64,000 bases of DNA from an uncultured Rhizobiaceae group bacterium (GTDB taxonomy: Bacteria; Pseudomonadota; Alphaproteobacteria; Rhizobiales; Rhizobiaceae), in NCBI GenBank assembly GCA_947501445.1, contig CANMVS010000026.1, forward strand, positions 1 to 64,000. Direction: 5' to 3'. Of the stretch, positions 37,305-46,314 are shown piece after piece (the first letter of the stretch is position 1; every line of letters starts with the position of its first letter). The translations under genes were made by a program, and so were the position numbers. Under the pieces are notes generated by a model that was not told the origin of the DNA, did not search any database, and was given only the letters and a program-made list of their open reading frames with translations.

Positions 37305-37571
37305 ATGGCCAATACAGCTTCGGCAAAAAAAGCGACACGCAAAATCGCTCGACGTACAGAAGTAAACAAAACGCGCCGGTCGCGGGTACGTAGTTTCGTT
37401 CGTACGGTTGAAGAAGCAATTGCTTCCGGTGATCAGAGCGCAGCCGCTGAAGCGCTGAAAGCAGCGCAGCCCGAAATGATGCGCGCCGCCACCAAGGGCG
37501 TTATTCATCGCAACACGGTTTCCCGGAAAGTTTCGCGTCTTGCCAAACGCGTCAACGCCATCAGCGCCTAA
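37305..37571 (+). CDS. rpsT: 30S ribosomal protein S20
   Basis: An 88-residue basic helical protein that binds the 5' domain of 16S rRNA early in 30S assembly. The sequence ([20 protein letters not shown]..., [34 protein letters not shown]) is typical of alphaproteobacterial S20. The start at 37305 is preferred over an in-frame start 36 bp upstream. A terminator-like hairpin follows at 37710. Confidence 0.97.
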   Translation: MANTASAKKATRKIARRTEVNKTRRSRVRSFVRTVEEAIASGDQSAAAEALKAAQPEMMRAATKGVIHRNTVSRKVSRLAKRVNAISA

Positions 37572-37677
37572 TTGCAATTAGATTGCAGTTGTTTAACAAA
37601 GGCGGCTTGATTCCAATCGGCTCTGCAGATTGAAGACATAGCGCCTTTGCTGGTGATGGAAATCCGGTAATTCCCCC

Positions 37678-37696
37678 ATTTCCTGAATCAGGAAAT
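37678..37696. repeat. 19-bp palindrome downstream of rpsT
   Basis: ATTTCCTGA-A-TCAGGAAAT is perfectly palindromic around one base and lies 14 bp before the rpsT terminator hairpin. It could be a protein-binding site or part of the 3' structure of the rpsT message. Confidence 0.5.
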
Positions 37697-37709
37697 TGAA
37701 AAATGCCTG

Positions 37710-37733
37710 AGCCTGGCCATTAGCCGGGCTTTT
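37710..37733 (+). terminator. rpsT: Rho-independent terminator of rpsT
   Basis: AGCCTGGC (37710-37717) pairs with GCCGGGCT (37723-37730), one G-U, 5-nt loop, followed by a short T-run. It lies 139 bp after the rpsT stop codon. Confidence 0.7.
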
Positions 37734-38440
37734 ATGATTCAATCAAATTTCTGTAATATTTCTGTAACAGGAAATTTGGCGGAATTCTCAAAAAAACAGA
37801 AAATATACATATAAAACAAATAGTTACTGGAGGTTGGGAATCCGCCAATTCACCTTTGGAAGACTCGTTGACCCAATTACGAGTCAAGCGATTTTTTTGT
37901 TTTTTTTGAATCTTGCAGCGCACCCGACCCGGCATTTTTAAAAAGCCGTTGATTCCAAATACGTTACCGGAAAGCGCACAGGTTGCGCGTTTACCGCAAG
38001 CCCCCATTGCGGTGCGTTGCGACAAGAAACTTCACATTTCCCGCCTTGACCTTCAGCCGTTGAGACTGCCTTAATGATCCTGCATTGAGGCCGCTAACAA
38101 CTCGTTCTGAATATCGGAACAGCCAATGAGACAATAGTTGTTCCGTTGTTTTCATCCTCAGTGCAGTGCTGAATTTCTGCAGCACGATCCATCTATTTTT
38201 CCCGGTTGTGGTTCGGGTGGGAATCCGGATGTGGGGACATCTATGCGCATTGCCTGACGGCAGCGCATGACCGGGTGCAAGTCACGCTAGTTGAACCCTG
38301 GTGTTCAATCGTGATGCGCGTATTGGCCAACGGCGAAGGAAAGGGAAGCAGGTATAGTGCCAGGAAACGGGTAGGTTTTCAAAAAAGATAAATCGGCCAT
38401 TCAGGTCGGATAATAATAATATTACAGGAGAAGGCCAAAA
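37734..38440. other. Long AT-rich intergenic region before dnaA
   Basis: About 700 bp without a credible gene. The left part (37734-37830) is AT-rich. A hairpin GACTCGT (37862-37868) / ACGAGTC (37879-37885) followed by long T-runs (37892-37908) looks like an isolated terminator and could end a small RNA or a short transcript. No exact DnaA box (TTATCCACA) and no cluster of near matches is seen, so an origin here is not supported. The dnaA leader ends with ACAGGAGAAGG. Confidence 0.5.
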
Positions 38441-39994
38441 ATGCAGGGAATTACAGGGGCGCCCGCGCGCACTCAGTTGCGTGAACCAATAACACAGGCG
38501 GCACCACCTACCACCAGCTTGGCCAAACCAACCATTGAGGCGGGGAAATCAAATATGGCGCATGATGTTCTCTTTGGCCGGGTACAGACCCGTCTGAAGG
38601 CACAGGTAGGTCTTGATGTTTTTTCAAGTTGGTTTGGCAGGCTCAAGCTAGACTCTGTTTCCAAAAGTGTTGTTCGTCTTTCAGTGCCGACAACTTTTTT
38701 GCGCTCGTGGATAAACAATCGGTATCTGGACGTGCTTACACAGCTTTTCAGTGAAGAAAATCCGGACATTCTACGCGTCGAGATTGTGGTGCGTTCAGCA
38801 ACGCGCGGTAACCGACTTATCCAGTCATCTGAAATTACTGATGTACAACAGTCCGGTGCACAGGCAACACCGCAGAGCCGCCCACCCACCATTGCACACT
38901 CAGTCGCCAAGGCGCAGAAAAATTACCTGCGCTCACCTGAAAAGGGTTCCGTCTCGGGCTCGCCGCTGGATGGACGCTATTCCTTTTGTGCCTTTGTTGA
39001 AGGGGCCTCCAACCGGGTCGCTCTGGCGGCTGCAAAAACCATAGCGGAAGCGGGCAGCAGTGCGGTGCGTTTCAACCCGTTGTTCGTTCACTCAAGTGTT
39101 GGACTCGGGAAAACCCATCTTCTTCAGGCAATTGCTCTTGCCGCCCATGAAAGTGAGCGCAAGCCGCGGGTGGTCTATTTGACTGCTGAATATTTCATGT
39201 GGCGTTTTGCGACCGCTATTCGCGACAATGATGCGCTTTCCTTCAAGGAATCACTGCGTAACATCGATTTGCTGATTATTGACGATATGCAGTTCCTGCA
39301 GGGAAAATCGATCCAGCATGAATTCTGCCACCTGCTTAATATGCTGCTGGATTCAGCCCGTCAGGTTGTCGTGGCAGCAGACCGGGCGCCCTGGGAGCTG
39401 GAATCACTGGACGCTCGGGTGCGTTCCAGATTGCAAGGTGGTGTGGCCATTGAGATGGAAGCGCCTGACTATGAAATGCGGCTTGAAATTCTCAAGCGCC
39501 GTCTGGCAGCAGCGCAGCAGGAAGATGGTTCGCTTGATATCCCCGAAGACATTCTTGTTCATGTCGCGCGCAATGTGACATCAAGCGGCCGCGAGTTGGA
39601 AGGTGCGTTCAATCAACTTCTGTTCCGCAGAACCTTTGAGCCAAGTCTGTCCATCGATAGGGTTGATGAACTATTGGGTCATCTGGTCAATGCAGGCGAG
39701 CCAAAAAGGGTGCGCATTGAGGATATTCAGCGTGTGGTTTCGCGGCACTACAATGTGTCCCGTCAGGAAATGATTTCCAATCGGCGTACACGCACAATTG
39801 TCAAACCCCGGCAAATTGCCATGTTCCTGGCCAAGACCATGACACCGCGGTCGTTTCCCGAAATCGGCAGACGCTTTGGCGGACGCGATCACACAACAGT
39901 GTTGCATGCTGTGCGTAAAATCGAGGGACTGTTGGAAGAAGACACCAAATTGTCCCATGAAGTCGAGCTGCTGCGCCGATTGATCAGCGAATAA
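38441..39994 (+). CDS. dnaA: Chromosomal replication initiator DnaA
   Basis: Replication initiator of 517 residues. Domain I occupies about 40-120 after a longer-than-usual N-terminal tail, domain II is a variable linker (about 125-170), and domain III is AAA+ (Walker [10 protein letters not shown], Walker [14 protein letters not shown]). Domain IV carries the DNA-binding signature [16 protein letters not shown]. The ATG has a strong ribosome site (AGGAGAAGG). The position rpsT - dnaA - dnaN - recF matches Brucella-like Rhizobiales. A dispersed repeat and then a strong terminator lie between dnaA and dnaN, so dnaN has its own promoter. An internal ATG near residue 39 is a possible alternative start. 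Confidence 0.97.
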   Translation: MQGITGAPARTQLREPITQAAPPTTSLAKPTIEAGKSNMAHDVLFGRVQTRLKAQVGLDVFSSWFGRLKLDSVSKSVVRLSVPTTFLRSWINNRYLDVLTQLFSEENPDILRVEIVVRSATRGNRLIQSSEITDVQQSGAQATPQSRPPTIAHSVAKAQKNYLRSPEKGSVSGSPLDGRYSFCAFVEGASNRVALAAAKTIAEAGSSAVRFNPLFVHSSVGLGKTHLLQAIALAAHESERKPRVVYLTAEYFMWRFATAIRDNDALSFKESLRNIDLLIIDDMQFLQGKSIQHEFCHLLNMLLDSARQVVVAADRAPWELESLDARVRSRLQGGVAIEMEAPDYEMRLEILKRRLAAAQQEDGSLDIPEDILVHVARNVTSSGRELEGAFNQLLFRRTFEPSLSIDRVDELLGHLVNAGEPKRVRIEDIQRVVSRHYNVSRQEMISNRRTRTIVKPRQIAMFLAKTMTPRSFPEIGRRFGGRDHTTVLHAVRKIEGLLEEDTKLSHEVELLRRLISE

Positions 39995-40000
39995 GGCAAT

Positions 40001-40087
40001 TCAGGTTTTGACGGAATCGGCAAAACCTGAACGCATCAACAAAACTAAAGGTCGGCACCGTTTGCGACAAAACGTCAAACGGTCTGG
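40001..40087 (+). repeat. Dispersed two-hairpin intergenic repeat, copy C (best preserved)
   Basis: The left hairpin TCAGGTTTTG (40001-40010) / CAAAACCTGA (40021-40030) is perfect over 10 bp. The core ACGCATCAACAAAACTAAAG is followed by the right hairpin ACCGTTTG / CAAACGGT (40057-40064 and 40076-40083), perfect over 8 bp, then CTGG. The element begins 7 bp after the dnaA stop and ends 21 bp before the dnaA terminator. Confidence 0.88.
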
Positions 40088-40108
40088 ACAAAAAAGGCTC
40101 TACGGCCC

Positions 40109-40140
40109 GGGCTGTGCGTGATCGCACGGCCCTTTTTTTT
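40109..40140 (+). terminator. dnaA: Rho-independent terminator of dnaA
   Basis: GGGCTGTGCG (40109-40118) pairs with CGCACGGCCC (40123-40132), one G-U, 4-nt loop, followed by eight T. Confidence 0.92.
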
Positions 40141-40164
40141 GTAAAAGTGGCAAGCTTGTTTACT

Positions 40165-40217
40165 TTATCCCCAGAAAGCGCGTTTTTGTCGCTTGGCACG
40201 GGGCAAGCGCGCTTGCC
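40165..40217. promoter_or_regulatory. Near DnaA box and 16-bp palindrome upstream of dnaN
   Basis: TTATCCCCA (40165-40173) is one mismatch from the DnaA box TTATCCACA. GGCAAGCGCGCTTGCC (40202-40217) is a perfect palindrome. Both lie in the dnaN promoter region (40141-40360), which otherwise shows no gene. Control of dnaN by DnaA or another factor is possible. Confidence 0.35.
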
Positions 40218-40360
40218 TAAGCGGCGATGAATCTGTCATTTTGCTTGTTCGGAAAGCAAACTACCGGTAAGTCCTGATGAACCCGCTGACGGATGTTCAT
40301 TTGAGGATCTGTTAACCGGATGCCAGCGACAAGAAAAACAGGAATTTGGTGTAAACAACC

Positions 40361-41479
40361 ATGCGTGTGACAATTGAGCGTTCGAATCTGCTGAAATCAC
40401 TGAACCACGTCCATCGTGTCGTGGAACGGCGGAATACAATCCCAATTCTGTCCAATGTGCTGCTGAACGCAGATGGTGCGGCGCTGGACTTAAAAGCGAC
40501 GGACCTTGATCTTGAGATTACAGAGGCAACGCCAGCCAATGTGGAACAGGCCGGTGCAACCACCGTTCCTGCTCATCTGCTTTACGACATCGTGCGCAAA
40601 TTGCCCGATGGTGCGGAGGTTCTTCTGGCCGTGGATCCCGAAGGAGCCAGCATGACGGTGGCGTCAGGGCGATCCAAATTCACTTTGCAGTGTCTGCCGC
40701 AATCTGATTTTCCCGACCTTACAGCCGGTGATTTCAGCCATACATTTCGTCTGGCGGCAACAGATCTGAAAATGCTGATTGACCGCACGCAGTTTGCAAT
40801 TTCCACCGAGGAAACACGCTACTATCTCAACGGCATTTATGTGCACACAATTGAAGATGAAGGTTCATTGAAATTGCGCGCAGTTGCTACAGACGGCCAC
40901 CGGCTGGCACGTGCGGATGTGAATGCACCGTCCGGATCTGAAGGCATGCCGGGCATCATCATCCCCCGCAAAACAGTGGGCGAGCTGCAAAAGCTGGTTG
41001 ATGACCCCGATGTTGTCGTAACGGTTGAAGTATCGGAAGCCAAAATCAGATTTACAATCGGTGGCGTTTTGCTGACATCCAAACTGATTGACGGAACATT
41101 TCCTGATTATCAGCGGGTCATTCCTTCCGGCAATGACAAGGAGCTGCGGATCGACTGTGCGCCCTTTGCTTCAGCCGTCGATCGTGTCTCGACCATTTCT
41201 TCCGAGCGCGGCAGGGCTGTCAAACTGTCATTGGCTGATGGGCTCCTGACGCTGGCAGTCAACAACCCGGATTCGGGCAGTGCAACGGAAGAACTTGTCG
41301 TTGCCTATGAAAATGAAGCTCTGGAAATCGGCTTTAACGCCAAATACCTCCTGGATATCACCAATCAGTTCAGCGGCAATGAGGCAATCTTCATGTTCGC
41401 CGATTCCGGCTCGCCGACACTGGTGCGTGATATTGCTGAAGACAGTGCGCTCTACGTCCTGATGCCAATGCGCGTTTGA
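40361..41479 (+). CDS. dnaN: DNA polymerase III beta subunit (sliding clamp)
   Basis: Ring-shaped processivity clamp of 372 residues built from three similar domains (about 1-120, 130-250, 255-372). Typical segments are RNTIPILSNVLL, YYLNGIYVH, ATDGHRLA and the C-terminal YVLMPMRV. Length and ends match the family. It is preceded by its own leader after the dnaA terminator and followed 31 bp later by recF, so dnaN and recF are likely cotranscribed. Confidence 0.97.
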   Translation: MRVTIERSNLLKSLNHVHRVVERRNTIPILSNVLLNADGAALDLKATDLDLEITEATPANVEQAGATTVPAHLLYDIVRKLPDGAEVLLAVDPEGASMTVASGRSKFTLQCLPQSDFPDLTAGDFSHTFRLAATDLKMLIDRTQFAISTEETRYYLNGIYVHTIEDEGSLKLRAVATDGHRLARADVNAPSGSEGMPGIIIPRKTVGELQKLVDDPDVVVTVEVSEAKIRFTIGGVLLTSKLIDGTFPDYQRVIPSGNDKELRIDCAPFASAVDRVSTISSERGRAVKLSLADGLLTLAVNNPDSGSATEELVVAYENEALEIGFNAKYLLDITNQFSGNEAIFMFADSGSPTLVRDIAEDSALYVLMPMRV

Positions 41480-41510
41480 CATGGCATAATCGGGCCGGAT
41501 TATAAGCAAC

Positions 41511-42671
41511 ATGTCAGATGATCCGGCAAACAGGACCTATATCGAAAGCCTGAAACTCAGCGATTTTCGCAACTACAGTCAGCTTGCTCTCGAGCTGGAT
41601 GGTCGCCATGTTGTTCTGACCGGCGAAAATGGCGCCGGTAAAACCAATCTCATGGAAGCGGTTTCGCTGCTGTCTCCGGGCCGGGGTCTGCGTCGCGCGC
41701 CCTATGGCGATATACCCAGAGTTGGCGCTTCGAACGGCTTTGCGGTTTTTGCGGCTCTTCAGGGCATGGAAGGTCCGGTTGAAATCGGCACATCAGCAGG
41801 TGGTGATGCTGAAAATGCCTCTGGTGGTGGGCGTAAGCTGCGCGTCAATGGTGCCAATGCCCGCTCCAATGATGAATTGCTGGAACATTTGCGCATTGTC
41901 TGGCTAACCCCGGCGATGGACGGCCTGTTTACCGGATCAGGCGGTGACAGACGTCGTTTTCTTGATCGACAGGTTTTGTCTATCGACCCGACCCATGGCC
42001 GCCGTGTATTGGACTATGAACGCGCCATGCGCAGCCGTAACCGGTTGTTTTCAGAAGGGCGAATGGACCCGGTCTGGCTTGACGGTATCGAAGCGCAGAT
42101 GGCGGAATTGGGTGTTGCCATCGCCATGGCCCGACGTGAACTGGTGGCCATGCTTTCAAATCTGGTTGCCCATGCCCATGAAGACAGTCCATTTCCCCAG
42201 GCTGATGTTGCACTGGAGGATTTTGTCGCAGAACTTGGCGTGGATACCGCGGCCGAGCGGGAAGAAAAATTGACCGAGTTGTTGCGCCAGACACGTCCGC
42301 GTGATGCTGCTGCCGGAAGAACCCTGACCGGGCCGCACCGCTCTGATCTGATCATCCGACATCGTGCCAAGAATATGGACGCTGCCCGCTGTTCCACCGG
42401 CGAGCAAAAGGCGCTGCTGATTGGTCTCGTGCTTGCGCATGCGCGGCTGACCGGCAATATCTCCGGCCACCCGCCTTTGATGTTGCTGGATGAAATTGCG
42501 GCACATCTGGATGAAGGACGCAGATCAGCCCTGTTTGATCTTGTCGATGATATGGGCGGGCAGGCCTTTATGACCGGGACTGATCTTCAGATGTTTTCTG
42601 CCCTTGGCAATCGGGCGCAATTCTTTAATGTCGCCGACGGGACAGTGGTCACCCAATCGGCCGCTGGCTAA
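41511..42671 (+). CDS. recF: DNA replication and repair protein RecF
   Basis: SMC-like ATPase of 386 residues that helps load RecA at single-strand gaps. Walker A GENGAGKTNLMEAV, signature-region STGEQKALLIGL and Walker B LMLLDEIAAHLD are intact. An N-terminal addition (about 1-8) precedes the usual IESLKLSDFRNY start. A low-complexity Gly/Ala insert near residue 98 (AGGDAENASGGGRK) is a minor oddity. Confidence 0.96.
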   Translation: MSDDPANRTYIESLKLSDFRNYSQLALELDGRHVVLTGENGAGKTNLMEAVSLLSPGRGLRRAPYGDIPRVGASNGFAVFAALQGMEGPVEIGTSAGGDAENASGGGRKLRVNGANARSNDELLEHLRIVWLTPAMDGLFTGSGGDRRRFLDRQVLSIDPTHGRRVLDYERAMRSRNRLFSEGRMDPVWLDGIEAQMAELGVAIAMARRELVAMLSNLVAHAHEDSPFPQADVALEDFVAELGVDTAAEREEKLTELLRQTRPRDAAAGRTLTGPHRSDLIIRHRAKNMDAARCSTGEQKALLIGLVLAHARLTGNISGHPPLMLLDEIAAHLDEGRRSALFDLVDDMGGQAFMTGTDLQMFSALGNRAQFFNVADGTVVTQSAAG

Positions 42672-42737
42672 TCATTTTTTCCTGTCCGATCAAACCAATG
42701 GCACAGGCCTTGCCCGCTACAGACACTGGAGCACATG

Positions 42738-43505
42738 ATGAACAATGAGGCGCTTGAACCTGCTGAGCTTGAACGTTATGCCCGCCATATTGTTCTGGCG
42801 GAAATTGGCGGGCCCGGTCAGCAAAAGCTGAAAAGGGCCCGGGTCCTCATCATTGGTGCTGGTGGACTTGGATCGCCGGTTTTGCAGTATCTGGCGGCGG
42901 CTGGTGTCGGCACGTTGGGCGTTGTTGATGATGACACGGTTTCGCAGTCCAATCTGCAGCGCCAGCTCGTTCATGACACGGATGCTGTCGGCATGGCCAA
43001 GACTGCAAGTGCAGCGAAGGCGCTGGAACGCATCAATCCACATACGCAGCTTTGCTGTCACAATGTTCGGCTTGTGGCCGATAACGCAAAGGCAATCCTG
43101 TCAAATTATGACATCGTTGTGGACGGCTCGGACAATTTTGCCACCCGCTATCTGCTTGCGGATCTTTGTGGCGAAGAGAAAAAGCCTTTGGTCTCTGCAG
43201 CTGTGGGGCGTTTTGATGGTTCAATCACCGTACTGATGCCCTTTGCAACCAATGAGAATGGTCAACCCAACCCGTCCTATCGTGACCTGTTTCCCGAACC
43301 ACCACCCGATGGTCTGGTGCCGACCTGTGCCGAAGCCGGGGTTATTGGCGCATTGACCGGTGTCATTGGCACCCTTCAGGCCATGGAAGTCATCAAACTC
43401 ATAACCGGTATTGGTACACCTTTGATCGGACGCCTGCTGCTTTATGACGCGCTGGCAGCCCGGTTCGAAACCATCAACTACCAGGCGGCCAGAACAGAAA
43501 GTTAA
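42738..43505 (+). CDS. moeB: ThiF/MoeB/HesA-family adenylyltransferase
   Basis: E1-like enzyme of 255 residues that adenylates the C-terminus of a sulfur-carrier protein (MoaD or ThiS). The nucleotide motif GAGGLGSPVLQYLAAAGVG, the Arg-finger SNLQRQ, the adenylation Asp in VDGSDNFATRYL and the cysteine in PTCAEAGV are present. The two CxxC pairs that bind structural zinc in E. coli MoeB are absent, and there is no rhodanese domain. The ATG at 42738 gives a better spacing to GGAG than the one just before. It follows recF by 66 bp. Confidence 0.85.
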   Translation: MNNEALEPAELERYARHIVLAEIGGPGQQKLKRARVLIIGAGGLGSPVLQYLAAAGVGTLGVVDDDTVSQSNLQRQLVHDTDAVGMAKTASAAKALERINPHTQLCCHNVRLVADNAKAILSNYDIVVDGSDNFATRYLLADLCGEEKKPLVSAAVGRFDGSITVLMPFATNENGQPNPSYRDLFPEPPPDGLVPTCAEAGVIGALTGVIGTLQAMEVIKLITGIGTPLIGRLLLYDALAARFETINYQAARTES

Positions 43506-43532
43506 CCCGCTCTCCAGAATAGGCTCTAGTCC

Positions 43533-44534
43533 CTATGGTTGGCCAGGCAGCACACGGTCTGGCGGCCGGTGGCCATCAAACAGGGTCCTTATATTGATAA
43601 TGACCTTCTCGCCCATGTCGATGCGACCCTCAAGGGTTGCCGAACCCATATGCGGCAGGATCACCACTTTGCCCTGATTGGCAAGTTTGACCAGTTTGGG
43701 ATTGACGGCTGGTTCGTGTTCAAAAACGTCCAGCCCGGCGCCGGCAATCTTGCCTTCCTGCAGGAGTTTGATCAGTGCAACCTCATCAATAATGCCCCCA
43801 CGGGCTGTATTGACAATATAGGCTTCGCTGCGCAGCAGTGCCAGACGGCGTGCCGACAGAAGATGAAAAGTGCCCGGTGTCGATGGACAATTGACCGATA
43901 CAATGTCGACCCGTGCCAGCATCTGATCAAGGCTTTCCCAGTAGGTTGCCTCCAGTTCCTCTTCGGTGACCGGGTCCACCCGATTGCGGTTATGGTAGTG
44001 GATGGAAAGGCCGAATGCCCGTGCGCGGCGGGCAATCGCCGTGCCGATACGGCCCATGCCGACAATACCAAGTCGTTTGCCCCAGATGCGGTGACCCAGC
44101 ATCCAGGTTGGCGACCAGCCATTCCATTCACCATCATCGGTGAGGATACGCGCGCCTTCCGTCAAACGTCTGGGCACTGCCAGAATCAGCGCCATCGTCA
44201 TATCAGCGGTGTCTTCACTCAAGACATTGGGTGTATTGGTGACGGTGATCCCCTTGCGGGCCGCTGCATCAATATCAATATTGTCGGTGCCGTTGCCAAA
44301 ATTGGCAATCAGCTTGAGCTGATCGCCAGCCTGCTCGATCATCGCGGCGTCGATACGATCCGTGACAGTGGGCACGAGAACGTCAACCGTCTTCATGGCC
44401 GCAACCAGCTCGTGTTGGCTGCGGGCCTTGTCTTCAATATTCAATTGCGCATCAAACAGCTCGCACATGCGGGTTTCAACCGGCTCGGGTAGTTTGCGCG
44501 TCAGGAAGACCACAGGTCTTTTTTTATTCGGCAT
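43533..44534 (-). CDS. D-isomer 2-hydroxyacid dehydrogenase (glyoxylate/hydroxypyruvate reductase-like)
   Basis: NAD(P)H-dependent dehydrogenase of 333 residues. The Rossmann motif GIVGMGRIGTAIARR is in the middle, with catalytic Arg in NTARGGIIDE, Glu in DVFEHEP and His in ILPHMGSAT. The sequence is closest in appearance to GyaR-type glyoxylate reductases of Rhizobiales. It is convergent with moeB at 28 bp and stands alone on its strand. Confidence 0.9.
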   Translation of the reverse strand: MPNKKRPVVFLTRKLPEPVETRMCELFDAQLNIEDKARSQHELVAAMKTVDVLVPTVTDRIDAAMIEQAGDQLKLIANFGNGTDNIDIDAAARKGITVTNTPNVLSEDTADMTMALILAVPRRLTEGARILTDDGEWNGWSPTWMLGHRIWGKRLGIVGMGRIGTAIARRARAFGLSIHYHNRNRVDPVTEEELEATYWESLDQMLARVDIVSVNCPSTPGTFHLLSARRLALLRSEAYIVNTARGGIIDEVALIKLLQEGKIAGAGLDVFEHEPAVNPKLVKLANQGKVVILPHMGSATLEGRIDMGEKVIINIRTLFDGHRPPDRVLPGQP

Positions 44535-44777
44535 TTCCTCAAACGGCTCCTTGTTGAGAGCTCTTTAACCAAGATGTGACATTTTTGGGAAACAATTGCG
44601 GCCCACATGCACAGATTGTTTTTATCAGACGATTGCGTGAAGACAAAGAGAACTCGTGGTGCCGTGATGTGAATTTTACCGATTGTCCCGGCAATCATGG
44701 GTTTTTGTCATTTTCCATGTTGGGGAATGGTCGGAAAACGTGAAATGAAGCGGAATTTGCGGGGCGGGGAGAAACTG

Positions 44778-45350
44778 ATGGAGACTGCGATGATTGCGAA
44801 AACCGTCAACAGATTTTTAATGATATGTGTTGCGGCGGCCTGCCTGAGTGCATTTGGTCCTGATATGGCACCGATAGGTGCTCCGGCCTACGCCCAGAGC
44901 GCGGCAAAAGGGGCCAGCGGCCTGCCGTTGCCCAGATTTGTCAGCCTCAAGGCGCGGCGCGTTAATTTGCGAATCGGTCCCAGCCGTGATTACGCGGTGC
45001 AGTGGCTTTACACCCGCTCCGGCATTCCGATGGAGATCATTCAGGAATATGACCATTGGCGCCGGGTCCGTGACCCCGATGGAACCGACGGCTGGATCCA
45101 CAAGTCATTGCTAACCAGTGATCGCACTGCCGTCGTCGCGCCGTGGAAACGCGGCCAGGATCAGGTCTATGTCCATTTGCGTGCGCGGCCTCAAAAGGGC
45201 GCCCGCCTGCTTGCCAAACTGGAGCCGGGTGTTGTGGTGCAGATAGACGAATGCAACGGCAAATGGTGCCGTGGTGAGATCAAGGGTGAAGAAGGCTGGG
45301 TTGCGCAGGACGAAATCTGGGGTGCCTATCCGGGTGAGGCCTTCAAATAG
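44778..45350 (+). CDS. Exported protein with two bacterial SH3 domains
   Basis: A 190-residue secreted protein. A signal peptide (about 1-39: VNRFLMICVAAACLSAFG to AYAQS) is followed by two SH3b-type modules, about 50-105 (RRVNLRIGPSRDYAVQW, DGTDGWIHKSLL) and about 115-170 (DQVYVHLRARPQKGARLLA, KGEEGWVAQDEI). Such modules usually bind peptidoglycan or other envelope ligands. The start at 44778 follows GGGGAG; longer in-frame starts (44697, 44745) are possible but extend the signal region unusually. Probably a cell-envelope protein of unknown role. Confidence 0.82.
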   Translation: METAMIAKTVNRFLMICVAAACLSAFGPDMAPIGAPAYAQSAAKGASGLPLPRFVSLKARRVNLRIGPSRDYAVQWLYTRSGIPMEIIQEYDHWRRVRDPDGTDGWIHKSLLTSDRTAVVAPWKRGQDQVYVHLRARPQKGARLLAKLEPGVVVQIDECNGKWCRGEIKGEEGWVAQDEIWGAYPGEAFK

Positions 45351-45367
45351 CATGCCGCACACGTGAA

Positions 45368-45450
45368 TCCGGAATGCGTTAACAAAATCAAAGGTCAACA
45401 CCGTTGTTCCATTTTTGGCATAACGTGAAACAGGCGGTTTTCATCGCCTG
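45368..45450 (+). repeat. Dispersed intergenic repeat, copy D (degenerate)
   Basis: Keeps the core GAATGCGTTAACAAAATCAA and GGTCAACACCGTTGTTCC then TAACGTGAAAC of the family, but has lost the left hairpin. A separate perfect hairpin CAGGCG (45431-45436) / CGCCTG (45445-45450) follows at its right end. It lies 18 bp after the SH3 gene. Confidence 0.65.
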
Positions 45451-45618
45451 ATGACCGCCGCACAGACGCTGTTAATGCAATGTTAAGTTTCAAATGAAAA
45501 CTGATGCCATGCGAATTCTTACAGTTCGATTGGCATGGATCCATTCGGATGCATGCTCTCTATTGGTGGCACTGTTGCTGCCCGCTGCGTGTCGCGTGCC
45601 TGTCAGGGGTAGCGTATT

Positions 45619-46122
45619 TTGGCCTATATTCATCTTATAGAAGGTCCCGTCGGGGCTGGAAAATCAACCTTCGCTGCACAATTTTGCAAACAGCATGGCG
45701 TCCCCTCATTCATTCTGGATGACTGGATGGCAACGCTGTTTCGACCCGACCGCCCGAAGGACGACGTCCTGAAATGGTATGTGCAGCGCAAGGAGCGCTG
45801 TATTGAGCAAATATGGAAACAGGTATGTGGCCTGATGGCCGCTGACCTTGATGTGGTCCTGGAGCTGGGACTTGTTCAGCGCACAAGCCGCATGGCGTTC
45901 TACGACCGTATGAATTCTGCCGGATATCAATTCACGGTCTGCGTGCTCGACGCACCGCGCGGCGAAAGACGGGCGCGGGTTGCAAATCGCAACCGCGAAA
46001 AGGGTGAGACTTATGCAATGGATGTACCTGAGGCGATCTTTGAAATTGCCAGCGATCTTTGGGAGGCGCCCGATGCAGCGGAATGCCAGGGGCGGGACAT
46101 ACGGTTCATATCAACCGGATAG
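45619..46122 (+). CDS. P-loop kinase/ATPase (AAA_33 type)
   Basis: A 167-residue single-domain P-loop protein: Walker A GPVGAGKSTFA near the start, a DDWMATLF segment and a later RNREKG region like those of zeta-toxin or small-molecule kinases of the AAA_33 group. Translation probably starts at TTG 45619, since no ATG is available before the P-loop and a good GGGG-rich ribosome site lies about 10 bp upstream. Substrate unknown. It lies between a repeat-bearing intergenic stretch and the polyol genes, with no clear operon. Confidence 0.7.
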   Translation: MAYIHLIEGPVGAGKSTFAAQFCKQHGVPSFILDDWMATLFRPDRPKDDVLKWYVQRKERCIEQIWKQVCGLMAADLDVVLELGLVQRTSRMAFYDRMNSAGYQFTVCVLDAPRGERRARVANRNREKGETYAMDVPEAIFEIASDLWEAPDAAECQGRDIRFISTG

Positions 46123-46314
46123 GTGCGTCCTGTTGAGCCGTGCAGCGTATCGGTCTGTCAGGTGCAAGGTCTCAGCGGTGCAGCCGAAGCACATCAGATG
46201 TTCGGGCGGTCATTGCCGTCGAACGAGGGTAGGTCCGGCATAATCCGAGTTGATTCCCCAACCAATCCATCGCATCCTGCTGGTCCATGAACTCTAGCTC
46301 AACCTGGACAGTTA

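Noticed and set aside
37572-38440. Chromosomal replication origin next to dnaA
   Set aside because: No cluster of DnaA boxes is visible, and in Rhizobiales the origin commonly lies near hemE instead. GC skew could not be computed.
43539-44492. A 317-codon plus-strand frame
   Set aside because: It is the complement of the hydroxyacid dehydrogenase gene, which has intact catalytic motifs.
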